From: Leptotrichia hongkongensis
GTDB taxonomy: Bacteria; Fusobacteriota; Fusobacteriia; Fusobacteriales; Leptotrichiaceae
Length of the DNA: 64,000 nt
Direction: 5' to 3'
Assembly (NCBI RefSeq): GCF_041538065.1
Contig: NZ_JBGORW010000003.1
Location: 139,370 to 203,369, forward strand
The notes under the pieces were generated by a model. That model did no database searches, was not told the origin of the DNA, and was given only the letters and a program-made list of their open reading frames with translations. A program made the position numbers and the translations under genes. Shown here one piece after another: positions 32,787-41,360 of this stretch. How positions within the stretch are numbered: the stretch's first letter is position 1; each line of letters starts with the position of its first letter.

Positions 32787-33614
32787 TTGGAGGTATTTAT
32801 GAAAAAAATATTATCATTATTATTAGCAACAGCACTATTTTTAGTAGCTTGCGGAAGTAAAGGAACAGAATCAAAAGGAGGAGTTCCATCAGGAAAAACT
32901 GAAAAATTAATTGTAGGTGCGACACCAGTTCCTCACGCTGAATTATTGAATTTGGTAAAGGATGACCTGAAAAAAGAAGGAATTGAACTTGAAATAGTTA
33001 AATTTAATGACTATGTTCAGCCAAATAAGGCACTTGCAGACAAAAGTATAGATGCAAACTTCTTCCAACATGTTCCATATATGAATGATTTTGGAAAGAA
33101 AAATAACATTGGATTGTCAGCAGTTGGAAATATTCATTTGGAGCCAATGGCATTATATTCTAAAAAAATAAAAAATATTAACGACTTAAAAAATGGAGAT
33201 ACTTTAATTATTCCTAACGATCCAACAAATGGAGGACGTTCATTAATTCTACTTGATAAAGCTGGAATTATAAAATTAAAAGATAATACAAAATTAGATG
33301 CTACACCAGCTGATATTGTTCAAAATCCAAAAAATATCAAAATTGAAACATTATCAAACGAACAAATTGCACCAAGATTATCAGAAGTTGCAGGAGCAAT
33401 CATAAATTCAAACTTTGCAATTGATGCTGGAGTTACAAAAAATGAAATTATCTTGATTGAAGGTAAAGACTCGCCTTATGTAAACATTGTTACAGTCTTA
33501 AAAGGAAATGAAAATGACGAAAGAGTTAAAAAATTAGTAAAAGCACTGCAAAGTGAAAAAGTTAAGAAATATATTGAAGAAAAATATGAAGGTAGAGTAA
33601 TTCCTGCTTTCTAA
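32787..33614 (+). CDS. metQ: MetQ/NlpA-family substrate-binding lipoprotein, second copy
   Basis: 275 residues; lipobox LVAC. A start at ATG 32799 (MKKILSLLLATALFLVAC), with TGGAGG about ten to fifteen bases upstream, is also possible and slightly shorter. Most of the binding-protein core equals copy 1 (FNDYVQPNKAL, PNDPTNGGRSLILLDKAGII, ALQSEKVKKYIEEKY). Differences sit at ligand-proximal places: PHAELL for PAGEIL and PTNGGRS for PTNLARS. Two binding proteins for one MetNI pair may widen the substrate range. Confidence 0.92.
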   Translation: MEVFMKKILSLLLATALFLVACGSKGTESKGGVPSGKTEKLIVGATPVPHAELLNLVKDDLKKEGIELEIVKFNDYVQPNKALADKSIDANFFQHVPYMNDFGKKNNIGLSAVGNIHLEPMALYSKKIKNINDLKNGDTLIIPNDPTNGGRSLILLDKAGIIKLKDNTKLDATPADIVQNPKNIKIETLSNEQIAPRLSEVAGAIINSNFAIDAGVTKNEIILIEGKDSPYVNIVTVLKGNENDERVKKLVKALQSEKVKKYIEEKYEGRVIPAF

Positions 33615-33637
33615 TATAAAAAATATTTTTGATAAAG

Positions 33638-33671
33638 ATAGCCTTAGATTGTGTTTTAGGGCTATTTTTTA
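33638..33671 (+). terminator. Terminator of metNIQQ
   Basis: ATAGCCTTA (33638-33646) pairs with TAGGGCTAT (33657-33665) with one G-T pair, followed by TTTTTT. Confidence 0.75.
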
Positions 33672-33775
33672 TTATTGAATTTAAAAAAATAAAAAATATT
33701 GATTTTTTTATATAAATTTGTTGAAATAAATACGAGAAAAATGTATAATAGTACGTGACATTTTCAAAAATTTAG

Positions 33776-33875
33776 AAATATACTTAGACCTTTTAAAAAT
33801 CGAACTGATAACTTAGGTTTAAGAGAAAAAGTCATAATTTTGGAGTTCGATTTTAAGATAATTTTAGTGTATACG
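33776..33875 (-). repeat. Intergenic repeat, family A, copy 3
   Basis: Inverted relative to copies 1, 2 and 5. ATACTTAGACC, TTTTAAAAATCGAACTGATA, AAAGTCATAATTTTGGAGTT and TTTAGTGTATAC match the complement of the copy at 56970. Non-coding. Confidence 0.6.
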
Positions 33876-33880
33876 AAAAT

Positions 33881-33922
33881 GAAAGGAGAAATTTTCTTTT
33901 TATAAAGAAATGAAGAAAAATG
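33881..33922 (+). promoter_or_regulatory. Shine-Dalgarno, hairpin, start codon arrangement (peptidase gene)
   Basis: GAAAGGAG (33881-33888) is 31 bases before the ATG at 33920. TTTCTTT (33893-33899) pairs with AAAGAAA (33904-33910) around TTAT, leaving nine bases to the ATG. Confidence 0.45.
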
Positions 33923-36061
33923 AAAAAGTTACTTACAGTTTCGCTATTTTTAGCAAGTGTTAATTTAATTTATGCAGAGAATGAACGAAGTGCTGATACT
34001 AGAGAAATATCAGAAAAAATAATTCAAAATACTAAACCGGCAGCACAACCTGCACAAAAACAAGCAGGATTTTGGGATTTTTATGAAAAACAGCAGGCAA
34101 AGCTTTTGAAGGAAAATGATAGGGCATTATTTGATGAACTCAGTACGAATGTTAGAGCACAGGATGATTTTTATAGTTATGTAAATGAAAATTGGGAGAA
34201 AAAAACAAAAATTCCTTCGACAAAGCCAGCTTGGGGATCTTTTTATGAACTTAATGAAAAAAATCAAGATTTTTTACGTAATTTAATAAAGGAGCTAAAA
34301 AATAAAAAATCACTTACTCCTGATGAAAAAAAGGTTGTAACCCTTTACGACAGTTTCTCTAATATGAAAAAAAGAAACGAGGAAGGATTAGCCCCTATTA
34401 AAAAAGATTTAGAAAAGATAAATGCAATACAAAATATTGAAGATTTGAAGAAATACAATGTAGAAGTTACAAAATTTGGAGGTTCTGAATTTTATGGCTG
34501 GGGAGTAGGAACAGACCTTAATAACTCTAAAAATAATGCAATTTATTTAGGAAGTGCTGGACTAGGTTTGTCAAGAGATTATTATCAAAAAGATACTAAA
34601 GAAAATAAAGCGGTATTAGAAGAATATACTAAATACGTTAGTGATATGTTAAAATATTTAGGAGAAAGCAATACTCTTGAAAAAGCAAAAAAAATAGTTG
34701 CTTTTGAAAAAGAAATAGCAGGAACCTTGATGACAAATGAAGAACGTCATGACGTAAAAAAATACAATAATCCTTTAAAGGTAACGGATTTAGCTACTTT
34801 ATCTAAAAATGTAGATTTAGCACAATATTTGAAACAGCTTAATGTAAAAACTGATAAAGTAATAATAACAGAACTGAATTATTTTAAAAATTTAGATAAA
34901 TTTGTAAATAATGAAAATATTAATGTAATTAAGGATTACATGAAATATAATTTAATTAGTTCTTCAGCTGGACTTTTAAATGATGCAATTAGTTTGAGAA
35001 ATTTTGAATTTTTTGGTAAATATTTAAATGGACAAAAGGAAAGAGAAACACTTGAAAAAAGGGCATTAAACTTTACAAATGAAACTTTAGAAGAAATAAT
35101 TGGTAAAATTTACATTCAGAGAAATTTCTCTCCAGAAGCTAAGAAAAATACTCAGCAAATGGTTGAATATATTAAAAAAGCTATGAAAAATAGAATTGAA
35201 AAACTAGATTGGATGAGTGCGGCAACTAAGAAAAAAGCGCTTGAAAAATTATCAAAAGTTACTGTCAAAATCGGATATCCTGACAAATGGAAAGATTATA
35301 GTAAAATGACAATCTCAAGTGAGGACTCTTTGTACGACCAAATGAAAAAAATTAGTGAATGGGGATACAATGAAGAAATGGCTAAAGTAGGTAAGCCAGT
35401 AGATAAAACGGAATGGCATATGTCTCCGCAAACAATAAATGCTTATTATTCGCCAACAAGTAATGAAATAGTATTTCCAGCAGGAATATTACAGTATCCA
35501 TTTTATGATTACAGTAGATTAGAAATGGCCAGCAATTTTGGAGCAATAGGATCAATTATTGGACATGAACTTACACATGCATTTGACGTATCAGGAGCAG
35601 AATATGATGGAGATGGAAATATAAAAAACTGGTGGACGGCTGAAGATAAAATGAAGTTTGATATGGCTACAAAAAAACTGGAAAATCAATTTTCGAAATA
35701 TACAGTTGGAGATGGAGTCTATGTTAATGGAAAATATACATTAACAGAAAATATTGCAGATTTAGGAGGATTAAACCTTGCTTATGATGCATTCCAATTA
35801 TACCTTAAAGATCATCCAAATTCTACAAAAGCTTATTCAGACACTGTAAATAAATTATTCTTTTTAAGTTTTGCAAGAATGTGGAGACAAAAATCAACAC
35901 TAGAATATTCAAAAAATCTAGCAAAAACTGATTCACATTCGCCAAATATTTTCCGTGTAAATGGGACTTTAGAAAATGTGGATGCCTTCCATAAAGTATT
36001 TGAAACAAAACCAGGAGATAAAATGTACAAAACACCGCAAGACAGAATAAAAATTTGGTAA
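33920..36061 (+). CDS. pepO: M13-family zinc metallopeptidase (PepO/neprilysin type), exported
   Basis: 713 residues. A signal peptide (MKKLLTVSLFLASVNLIYA, about 1-19) is followed by a Gln/Ala-rich linker of about 50 residues, then the M13 N-domain from DDFYSYVNENW. Zinc ligands are His549 and His553 in IGHELTHAFD with Glu550 as base; Glu610 in TENIADLGGL is the third ligand. NAYYSPTSNEIVFPAGILQ precedes the zinc site. Bacterial M13 enzymes cut short peptides; the signal sequence places this one in the periplasm or at the surface. It stands alone, with its own hairpin-bearing leader and a terminator. Confidence 0.95.
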   Translation: MKKLLTVSLFLASVNLIYAENERSADTREISEKIIQNTKPAAQPAQKQAGFWDFYEKQQAKLLKENDRALFDELSTNVRAQDDFYSYVNENWEKKTKIPSTKPAWGSFYELNEKNQDFLRNLIKELKNKKSLTPDEKKVVTLYDSFSNMKKRNEEGLAPIKKDLEKINAIQNIEDLKKYNVEVTKFGGSEFYGWGVGTDLNNSKNNAIYLGSAGLGLSRDYYQKDTKENKAVLEEYTKYVSDMLKYLGESNTLEKAKKIVAFEKEIAGTLMTNEERHDVKKYNNPLKVTDLATLSKNVDLAQYLKQLNVKTDKVIITELNYFKNLDKFVNNENINVIKDYMKYNLISSSAGLLNDAISLRNFEFFGKYLNGQKERETLEKRALNFTNETLEEIIGKIYIQRNFSPEAKKNTQQMVEYIKKAMKNRIEKLDWMSAATKKKALEKLSKVTVKIGYPDKWKDYSKMTISSEDSLYDQMKKISEWGYNEEMAKVGKPVDKTEWHMSPQTINAYYSPTSNEIVFPAGILQYPFYDYSRLEMASNFGAIGSIIGHELTHAFDVSGAEYDGDGNIKNWWTAEDKMKFDMATKKLENQFSKYTVGDGVYVNGKYTLTENIADLGGLNLAYDAFQLYLKDHPNSTKAYSDTVNKLFFLSFARMWRQKSTLEYSKNLAKTDSHSPNIFRVNGTLENVDAFHKVFETKPGDKMYKTPQDRIKIW

Positions 36062-36084
36062 AATGATATAATAATAAAATAAAA

Positions 36085-36120
36085 AACTATCTTGAATTTA
36101 TCATCAGGATAGTTTTTTTT
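36085..36120 (+). terminator. Terminator after the M13 peptidase gene
   Basis: AACTATCTTG (36085-36094) pairs with CAGGATAGTT (36105-36114) with one G-T pair, followed by TTTTTT. Confidence 0.85.
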
Positions 36121-36323
36121 CTTATAAAACTGTCAGAATAAACCATAGTTTACTATATTTTTAGATTTTTTACTTAAAGGTATGATATGCTTATATTTTT
36201 AGGTTTTTTAAAAGAGATTTATTTAATTATACATTTTTTGAAAATATCAATTTATTTTAACACAACTATGTATTATCGGACGTATAATTTTATATAAGAA
36301 TATATAAACTATAGTAATTTTTG

Positions 36324-36434
36324 TTATATACTCGAATCCATTTAAAATTAAACTGATAGAAATTATATAATTTAGAGTTTGAGTAAAATAGTCATAATTT
36401 TTGAGTTCTGTTTTAAACTAGTTTTACTATATAT
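36324..36434 (-). repeat. Intergenic repeat, family A, copy 4
   Basis: Complement of the copy at 56970 over its length: TATATACTCGAATCCATTTA, TTATATAATTTAGAGTTTGA, AATAGTCATAATTTTTGAGT and AACTAGTTTTACTATAT. This is the best-matching pair in the window. It lies in the gene-free gap before lpxC, where I see no other gene. Confidence 0.7.
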
Positions 36435-36521
36435 TTGATAAATTTAGATATAGAATAAGCAATATGTCAATAAGATATTTATAAATTTACAAAATAATAA
36501 AAGGAAAAATATTTAAATTTG

Positions 36522-36530
36522 TGATATAAT
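36522..36530 (+). promoter_or_regulatory. Extended -10 promoter element of lpxC
   Basis: TGATATAAT with no good -35 at the usual distance. The TG step makes an extended -10. About 80 bases before the lpxC ATG. Confidence 0.4.
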
Positions 36531-36610
36531 ATTTACTGAAAAGAAAAATATTCTATAAATAAGAAAACTAGATATAAATTAAAATTCTAGGAAATGGAGG
36601 AAATTGGAAA

Positions 36611-37459
36611 ATGAAAAGAAAAACTATAAAAAATACTATTGAAATATCAGGAATTGGACTTCATAAAGGAGAAGAAATAAAATTAACTTTGAAACCTAGT
36701 GAAAATAATGATGAAAGAGGAATTATTTTTAAAAGAATAGATGTGAGTGGGAAAAATAATGTTATAAAGGTTGATTATAAAAATTTATTTGATTTGGAAA
36801 GAGGGACAAATATCAGGAATGAAGATGATGTGAAAGTTCATACAATTGAACATTTTTTATCGTCACTTTCAATCACAGGAGTGACGGATATTTTAGTTGA
36901 AATCTCAGGGAATGAATTACCTATTTTGAATGGAAGTTCAATTGGATTTGTTGAAAAATTGCTAGAAGCTGGAATTGTAGAGCTGAATGAGGAAATAGAG
37001 CCTGTTGTGATTACAGAACCTGTTATATTTTCAGATGAAAAGGCCGGGAAATATGTGATAGCATTGCCTTATGATGGATTTAAAATATCTTATACGATTG
37101 ATTTTAATCATAGTTTTTTGAAATCACAGTATTATGAACTTGAAGTAAATTTAGAAAATTATATAGAAAATATTGCAAAATGTAGAACTTTTGCATTTGA
37201 TTATGAAATAGATTTCCTTAAAAAGAATAATTTAGCATTAGGAGGAAGTCTAGAAAATGCTGTGGTAGTGGGGGCAGATGGTCCATTAAATCCAGAAGGA
37301 TTGAGATATCCTGATGAGTTTGTAAGACATAAAATTCTTGATATAATTGGAGATTTATATGTTTTGGGAACGCCTATAAAGGCTCACATTATTGCAATAA
37401 AGGCTGGACACTATGTAAATTCAAGATTAACTGAGATGATTGCAAAAAAATATTTATAA
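36611..37459 (+). CDS. lpxC: UDP-3-O-acyl-N-acetylglucosamine deacetylase
   Basis: 282 residues with TGGAGG before the ATG. The opening is KRKTIKNTIEISGIGLHKGE. The zinc site is His81 (VHTIEHFLSSL, with Glu80 as the base), His240 and Asp244 (FVRHKILDIIGD), and His267 (KAGHYVN) is the catalytic histidine. It catalyses the committed step of lipid A synthesis in the cytosol. First gene of the group lpxC-fabZ-lpxA-lpxI-lpxB. Confidence 0.97.
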   Translation: MKRKTIKNTIEISGIGLHKGEEIKLTLKPSENNDERGIIFKRIDVSGKNNVIKVDYKNLFDLERGTNIRNEDDVKVHTIEHFLSSLSITGVTDILVEISGNELPILNGSSIGFVEKLLEAGIVELNEEIEPVVITEPVIFSDEKAGKYVIALPYDGFKISYTIDFNHSFLKSQYYELEVNLENYIENIAKCRTFAFDYEIDFLKKNNLALGGSLENAVVVGADGPLNPEGLRYPDEFVRHKILDIIGDLYVLGTPIKAHIIAIKAGHYVNSRLTEMIAKKYL

Positions 37460-37475
37460 AAAATATAAAAATTGC

Positions 37476-37504
37476 TTGTAATTTCGATAAAAATCAAATA
37501 TAAT
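37476..37504 (+). promoter_or_regulatory. Promoter upstream of fabZ
   Basis: TTGTAA (37476-37481), 17-base spacer, TATAAT (37499-37504). It sits in a 200-base gap, so fabZ and later lpx genes may also be read apart from lpxC. Confidence 0.55.
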
Positions 37505-37663
37505 GTATATGTAAAATTTTATTGAAAATATTGAAATTAAATCAACTAAATTAAAAGCTTTAATAAAAATACTAAAAACTAATGATTTTTAGAATATTTG
37601 CTGGTTTGATTTTAAATAGAAATTTTGAAATAAATAAAAATATAAATTGGAGGAATAGAAAAT

Positions 37664-38098
37664 ATGGCATCAAATGAAACAATTATGAATATAGAGGATA
37701 TTATGAAAATATTACCACATAGATATCCATTTTTACTAGTAGACAGAGTTATTGAAAAAAATGGGACAGATTCTTTGGTAGCGATAAAGAATGTTACAAT
37801 GAATGAAGAGTTTTTCCAAGGACACTTTCCAGGAAAACCTGTAATGCCAGGAGTTTTACAAATAGAAGCATTGGCACAGGCTGTAGGATTGCTAATGTTG
37901 GAACCAGGGAAAATACCTTTATTCATGTCAATTGACAAATGTAAATTTAGAAGAGCTGTTGTTCCAGGAGATCAGTTAAGATTGGAAGTAGAAAAAATAA
38001 AAGTTAAAAGTAATGTAATAGTTGCACGTGGAAGATGTGTTGTTGATGGTACAGTTGTAAGTGAAGCTGACTTGAAATTTTCAGTACAGGATTTATAA
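37664..38098 (+). CDS. fabZ: 3-hydroxyacyl-ACP dehydratase FabZ
   Basis: 144 residues, TTGGAGG before the ATG. The hot-dog fold motifs are LPHRYPFLLVDRV and FQGHFPGKPVMPGVLQIEAL, with the catalytic His and Glu in them. It dehydrates 3-hydroxyacyl-ACP in fatty acid elongation. It competes with LpxA for the same 3-hydroxyacyl-ACP substrate, which explains why fabZ is often placed between lpx genes, as here. Confidence 0.97.
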   Translation: MASNETIMNIEDIMKILPHRYPFLLVDRVIEKNGTDSLVAIKNVTMNEEFFQGHFPGKPVMPGVLQIEALAQAVGLLMLEPGKIPLFMSIDKCKFRRAVVPGDQLRLEVEKIKVKSNVIVARGRCVVDGTVVSEADLKFSVQDL

Positions 38099-38104
38099 TT
38101 AGAT

Positions 38105-38235
38105 AATACTCAAACTACTTTAAAATTGGATTTTTTAAATGAAACAAAACTGTTGTTTGGGTAGTATAAAAGTTATTTGATTCGATTTTTTAGAAGTTCT
38201 ATTTAATTTTAAAATTCGGATTTTAAGTAATTCAA
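38105..38235. repeat. Degenerate family A repeat candidate
   Basis: ATACTCAAACTACTTTAAAA at the left end and ATTCGGATTTTAAGTAATT at the right end resemble the ends of copies 3 and 4. The middle differs. Weak. Confidence 0.3.
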
Positions 38236-38260
38236 AATAAAAGAATGAGGTATAATAATT

Positions 38261-39037
38261 ATGAGTTTAAATATACATCCAACGGCAATTGTTGATCCAA
38301 ATGCTAAACTTGGAGAAAATGTAAAAATAGGTCCTTATTCGATTATAGGGCCAGAAGTAATAATCGGAAATGGAACTATTGTAGAATCGCATGTTGTAAT
38401 TGAAGGAGAAACGATAATTGGTGAAAATAATTATATTTTTTCTTTTGCTTCAATAGGGAAAGATCCGCAAGATTTAAAGTTCGCTGGAGAAAAAACGAGA
38501 GTTGTTATTGGAAATAATAATAAAATTCGTGAATTCGTTACAATTCATCGTGGAACTACTGATAAATATGAAACAAGAATTGGAAATAATACGCTTGTAA
38601 TGGCCTATGTTCATATTGCTCACGATTGTATAATTGGAGATAACTGTGTGCTGGCAAATGCTGCGACTTTTGCTGGACATGTTGAAGTGGAAGATTATGC
38701 GGTGGTAGGTGGACTTACTGCTGTGCATCAGTTTACAAGAGTTGGGCGGCACGCTATGATAGGTGGATGTTCGGCTGTAAATCAGGATGTTGTTCCATAT
38801 ATGCTATCTGAAGGGAATAAGGCAAGAGCTGTATATATCAATATTGTAGGACTTCAACGTAGAGGTTTTTCGGAAGAGCAGATAAAAAGGCTAAGAGAGT
38901 TGTATAAAATTATATTTAAGAAAAAACTGAAACTGGAAGAAGCACTTCAAATTGTTGAACGTGATTACGGACAATATGAAGAAGCACAAAATCTTGTTAA
39001 TTTTATAAGAAAAAGTAAAAGAGGTATAACAAGATAA
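38261..39037 (+). CDS. lpxA: UDP-N-acetylglucosamine acyltransferase
   Basis: 258 residues of left-handed beta-helix hexapeptide repeats (IHPTAIVDPNAKLGENVKIG, VVIEGETIIGE, and so on). The LpxA motifs FVTIHRGTTDKYETRIGNN and HIAHDCIIGDNC follow, then AVVGGLTAVHQFTRVGRH; a helical C-terminal domain ends the protein. It transfers the first acyl chain to UDP-GlcNAc. GAGG precedes the ATG. Confidence 0.97.
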   Translation: MSLNIHPTAIVDPNAKLGENVKIGPYSIIGPEVIIGNGTIVESHVVIEGETIIGENNYIFSFASIGKDPQDLKFAGEKTRVVIGNNNKIREFVTIHRGTTDKYETRIGNNTLVMAYVHIAHDCIIGDNCVLANAATFAGHVEVEDYAVVGGLTAVHQFTRVGRHAMIGGCSAVNQDVVPYMLSEGNKARAVYINIVGLQRRGFSEEQIKRLRELYKIIFKKKLKLEEALQIVERDYGQYEEAQNLVNFIRKSKRGITR

Positions 39038-39134
39038 AACATAAAAACTTAAAATGTAAAATTTCTCAAAATAATCTCTATTTTATTTTGAGTTAATTTT
39101 TTAATATAGATATTTTTAAGAGGAAAAAGAGATA

Positions 39135-39938
39135 ATGGAAAAAGTAGGTTTGATTGCTGGAAATGGGAAATTGCCTGAATTATTTTTGAATCAATGTATT
39201 TTGAAAGGGATTGAACCATTTTCGGTTTATCTATTTGAAAGTGTGGAAGAAAGTGTAAAAGAGCATAAAAATTCTGTAAAGTACAGCGTTGCTCAAGTAG
39301 GGAAAATAATTTCATATTTTAAGAAAAACGGCATAAAGCATTTAATAATGCTTGGAAAAGTTGAAAAAAATTTGATATTTTCAAATTTAAAGTTTGATTT
39401 GACAGCAACTAAGATATTATTATCTACAAAAAATAAAAAAGATAAAAATATTTTAAAGGCAATAATTGATTACATTGAATCAGAAAATATCGAAGTTCTG
39501 CCACAAAATTATCTAATGGATGAGTATATTGCTGGAAATGAAACATATACAAAAGTTTTACCAAGTAAAAATGAGGAAAAAACAATAGAAATCGGAATTG
39601 AGGCGGCAAGAATGCTTACAGATATTGATGCAGGGCAAACAGTTGTTGTAAAAGATGAGTCGGTCATTGCTCTTGAAGGAGTGGAAGGTACCGATAAGGC
39701 AATTTTACGTGGTGGAGAATTAGCTGGGAAAAATTGTATTGTAGTGAAAATGGCAAGGCGTCATCAGGATTATCGTATAGATATTCCAACAATTGGTTTG
39801 GAAACGATAAAAAAAGTTGTAGAAATTAATGGACGTGGAATTATAATCGAAGCTGATAAAATGCTGTTTATTGATAAAGAGGAAGTTATAAAATTTGCAA
39901 ACAAAAATAAAATTTTTATAAAAGGAATTAAGATTTAA
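39135..39938 (+). CDS. lpxI: UDP-2,3-diacylglucosamine pyrophosphatase LpxI
   Basis: 267 residues starting MEKVGLIAGNGKLPELFLNQ, the DUF1009/LpxI opening. The C-terminal domain contains AARMLTDIDAGQTVVVKDES, then IALEGVEGTDKAILRGGELA and VKMARRHQDYRIDIPTIGLE. LpxI cleaves UDP-diacylglucosamine to lipid X, using different chemistry from E. coli LpxH. Finding it here between lpxA and lpxB shows which route this organism uses. GAGGAAAAAGAGATA precedes the ATG. Confidence 0.95.
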   Translation: MEKVGLIAGNGKLPELFLNQCILKGIEPFSVYLFESVEESVKEHKNSVKYSVAQVGKIISYFKKNGIKHLIMLGKVEKNLIFSNLKFDLTATKILLSTKNKKDKNILKAIIDYIESENIEVLPQNYLMDEYIAGNETYTKVLPSKNEEKTIEIGIEAARMLTDIDAGQTVVVKDESVIALEGVEGTDKAILRGGELAGKNCIVVKMARRHQDYRIDIPTIGLETIKKVVEINGRGIIIEADKMLFIDKEEVIKFANKNKIFIKGIKI

Positions 39939-39944
39939 AAGTTT

Positions 39945-40040
39945 TTTAGTAAAACTATTTTTTAAAATTAAACTCAAAAAAATTATAAATACTGGTATTT
40001 TATTTAGTTTTTATTGTTAGAATCTATTCAAATATCCATA
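39945..40040 (+). repeat. Degenerate family A repeat candidate
   Basis: TTAGTAAAACTA, TTAAAATTAAACTCAAAAAA and a later ATTCAAATA resemble the plus-oriented copies at 22757 and 56970. Weak match. Confidence 0.3.
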
Positions 40041-40131
40041 TTTTATCTGCAAAATAAATAAATTAAATGTTTGAATAATTTGTAAAGTAGTTTTAAATAA
40101 GTAAATTAAAGAATATAAAAAAGGCTAAAAA

Positions 40132-41340
40132 ATGATAAATAATAATAAAAATGACATAATAAAAGGAAAAAACAATGGTTTATCAATAGTAAAACCTCAA
40201 AAAAATAAAAAAATCTTTATTTCCTGCGGTGAAATGTCCGGAGATTTACATGCCTCGTACATTGTGGAGGAAATGCGAAAAAAAGATAAAAATGTTGAAT
40301 TTTTTGGTGTGGTTGGAGATAAATCGATAGAGGCTGGAGTTAAGGCAGTAAATCATATTAAAAATAATGATGTTATGGGATTTGTAGAGGCTTTGAAGAA
40401 GTACAGCTATTTTACGGAAAAAGCCCATGAATATTTAGAATTTATCAAGGAAAATGGAATAGAAACTGTTATTTTTGTTGATTTTGGAGGATTTAACCTA
40501 AAATTTTTTGAATTATTAAAAAAGAAAATTTTAGAAAAAAAATTGCAAAATTTGAGAATGGTTTATTATATTCCGCCTAAAGTATGGGCTTGGGGGAAAA
40601 AACGGATTGAGAAATTAAAGAAATTTGATGATGTTATTGTAATTTTTCCTTTTGAAAAGGCATATTATGATAATACTTTGAAAAAAAATGAATCAAAAGG
40701 GCTCAAAGTAGAGTATTTTGGAAACCCATTTGTTGACAAATATGAATTTTCTGATAAGCTGGGAGAAAAAATATTGCTTCTTCCAGGAAGCAGACAACAG
40801 GAAATTGAGAAATTTTTGCCAGTAATTATGGAACTGGTTAGAAATGAAAAAGTTAAAAATGAGAAATTTTTGATGAAGCTGGCAAGCAAGGATCATATAA
40901 AATATATACGTGACTTTGAGAAAAAATACAAAATTGATGTTCATAAAATTCCAAATTTGGAAATAACTTTTGATGAAATAAAAAACATTCGTAAAGATTG
41001 TAAATATGCAATAGCGACTTCGGGAACAGTAACTTTTGAAGTATCACTTATGGGACTGCCTGTGATAGTAGTTTACAAAACATCTAAAATTAACGCTTTT
41101 ATTGCAAGAAAGATAATCAAGATAAAATATATAACGCTTACTAATCTAAATGCAAACAAAGAGATTTTTAAAGAATTGCTGCAGGAAGATTTTTCGGTGG
41201 AAAAGTTGCTTGAAGAAATGGAAATTATGGAAAAAAATAAGGAAAATGTTGTTTTGGAATTGAAAAAAGAGAGAGAAAAACTAGGTAATTTTGGAGTTTT
41301 GGAAAAAATTGCTGATTATTTGTTAGAAAATAGAGATTAA
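40132..41340 (+). CDS. lpxB: Lipid-A-disaccharide synthase
   Basis: 402 residues. After an unusual 28-residue Lys/Asn-rich N-terminus the protein follows LpxB: KIFISCGEMSGDLHASYIVE, FVDFGGFNLKFFELLKKK, YYIPPKVWAWGKKRIEKLKK, LLLPGSRQQEIEKFLP and ATSGTVTFEVSLMGLPVIVV. It joins lipid X and UDP-diacylglucosamine at the inner membrane. No strong ribosome site precedes ATG 40132, so the true start is uncertain, though no later in-frame ATG comes before the conserved core. Confidence 0.95.
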   Translation: MINNNKNDIIKGKNNGLSIVKPQKNKKIFISCGEMSGDLHASYIVEEMRKKDKNVEFFGVVGDKSIEAGVKAVNHIKNNDVMGFVEALKKYSYFTEKAHEYLEFIKENGIETVIFVDFGGFNLKFFELLKKKILEKKLQNLRMVYYIPPKVWAWGKKRIEKLKKFDDVIVIFPFEKAYYDNTLKKNESKGLKVEYFGNPFVDKYEFSDKLGEKILLLPGSRQQEIEKFLPVIMELVRNEKVKNEKFLMKLASKDHIKYIRDFEKKYKIDVHKIPNLEITFDEIKNIRKDCKYAIATSGTVTFEVSLMGLPVIVVYKTSKINAFIARKIIKIKYITLTNLNANKEIFKELLQEDFSVEKLLEEMEIMEKNKENVVLELKKEREKLGNFGVLEKIADYLLENRD

Positions 41341-41360
41341 CTTTACAAAAAGGAAAAAAT

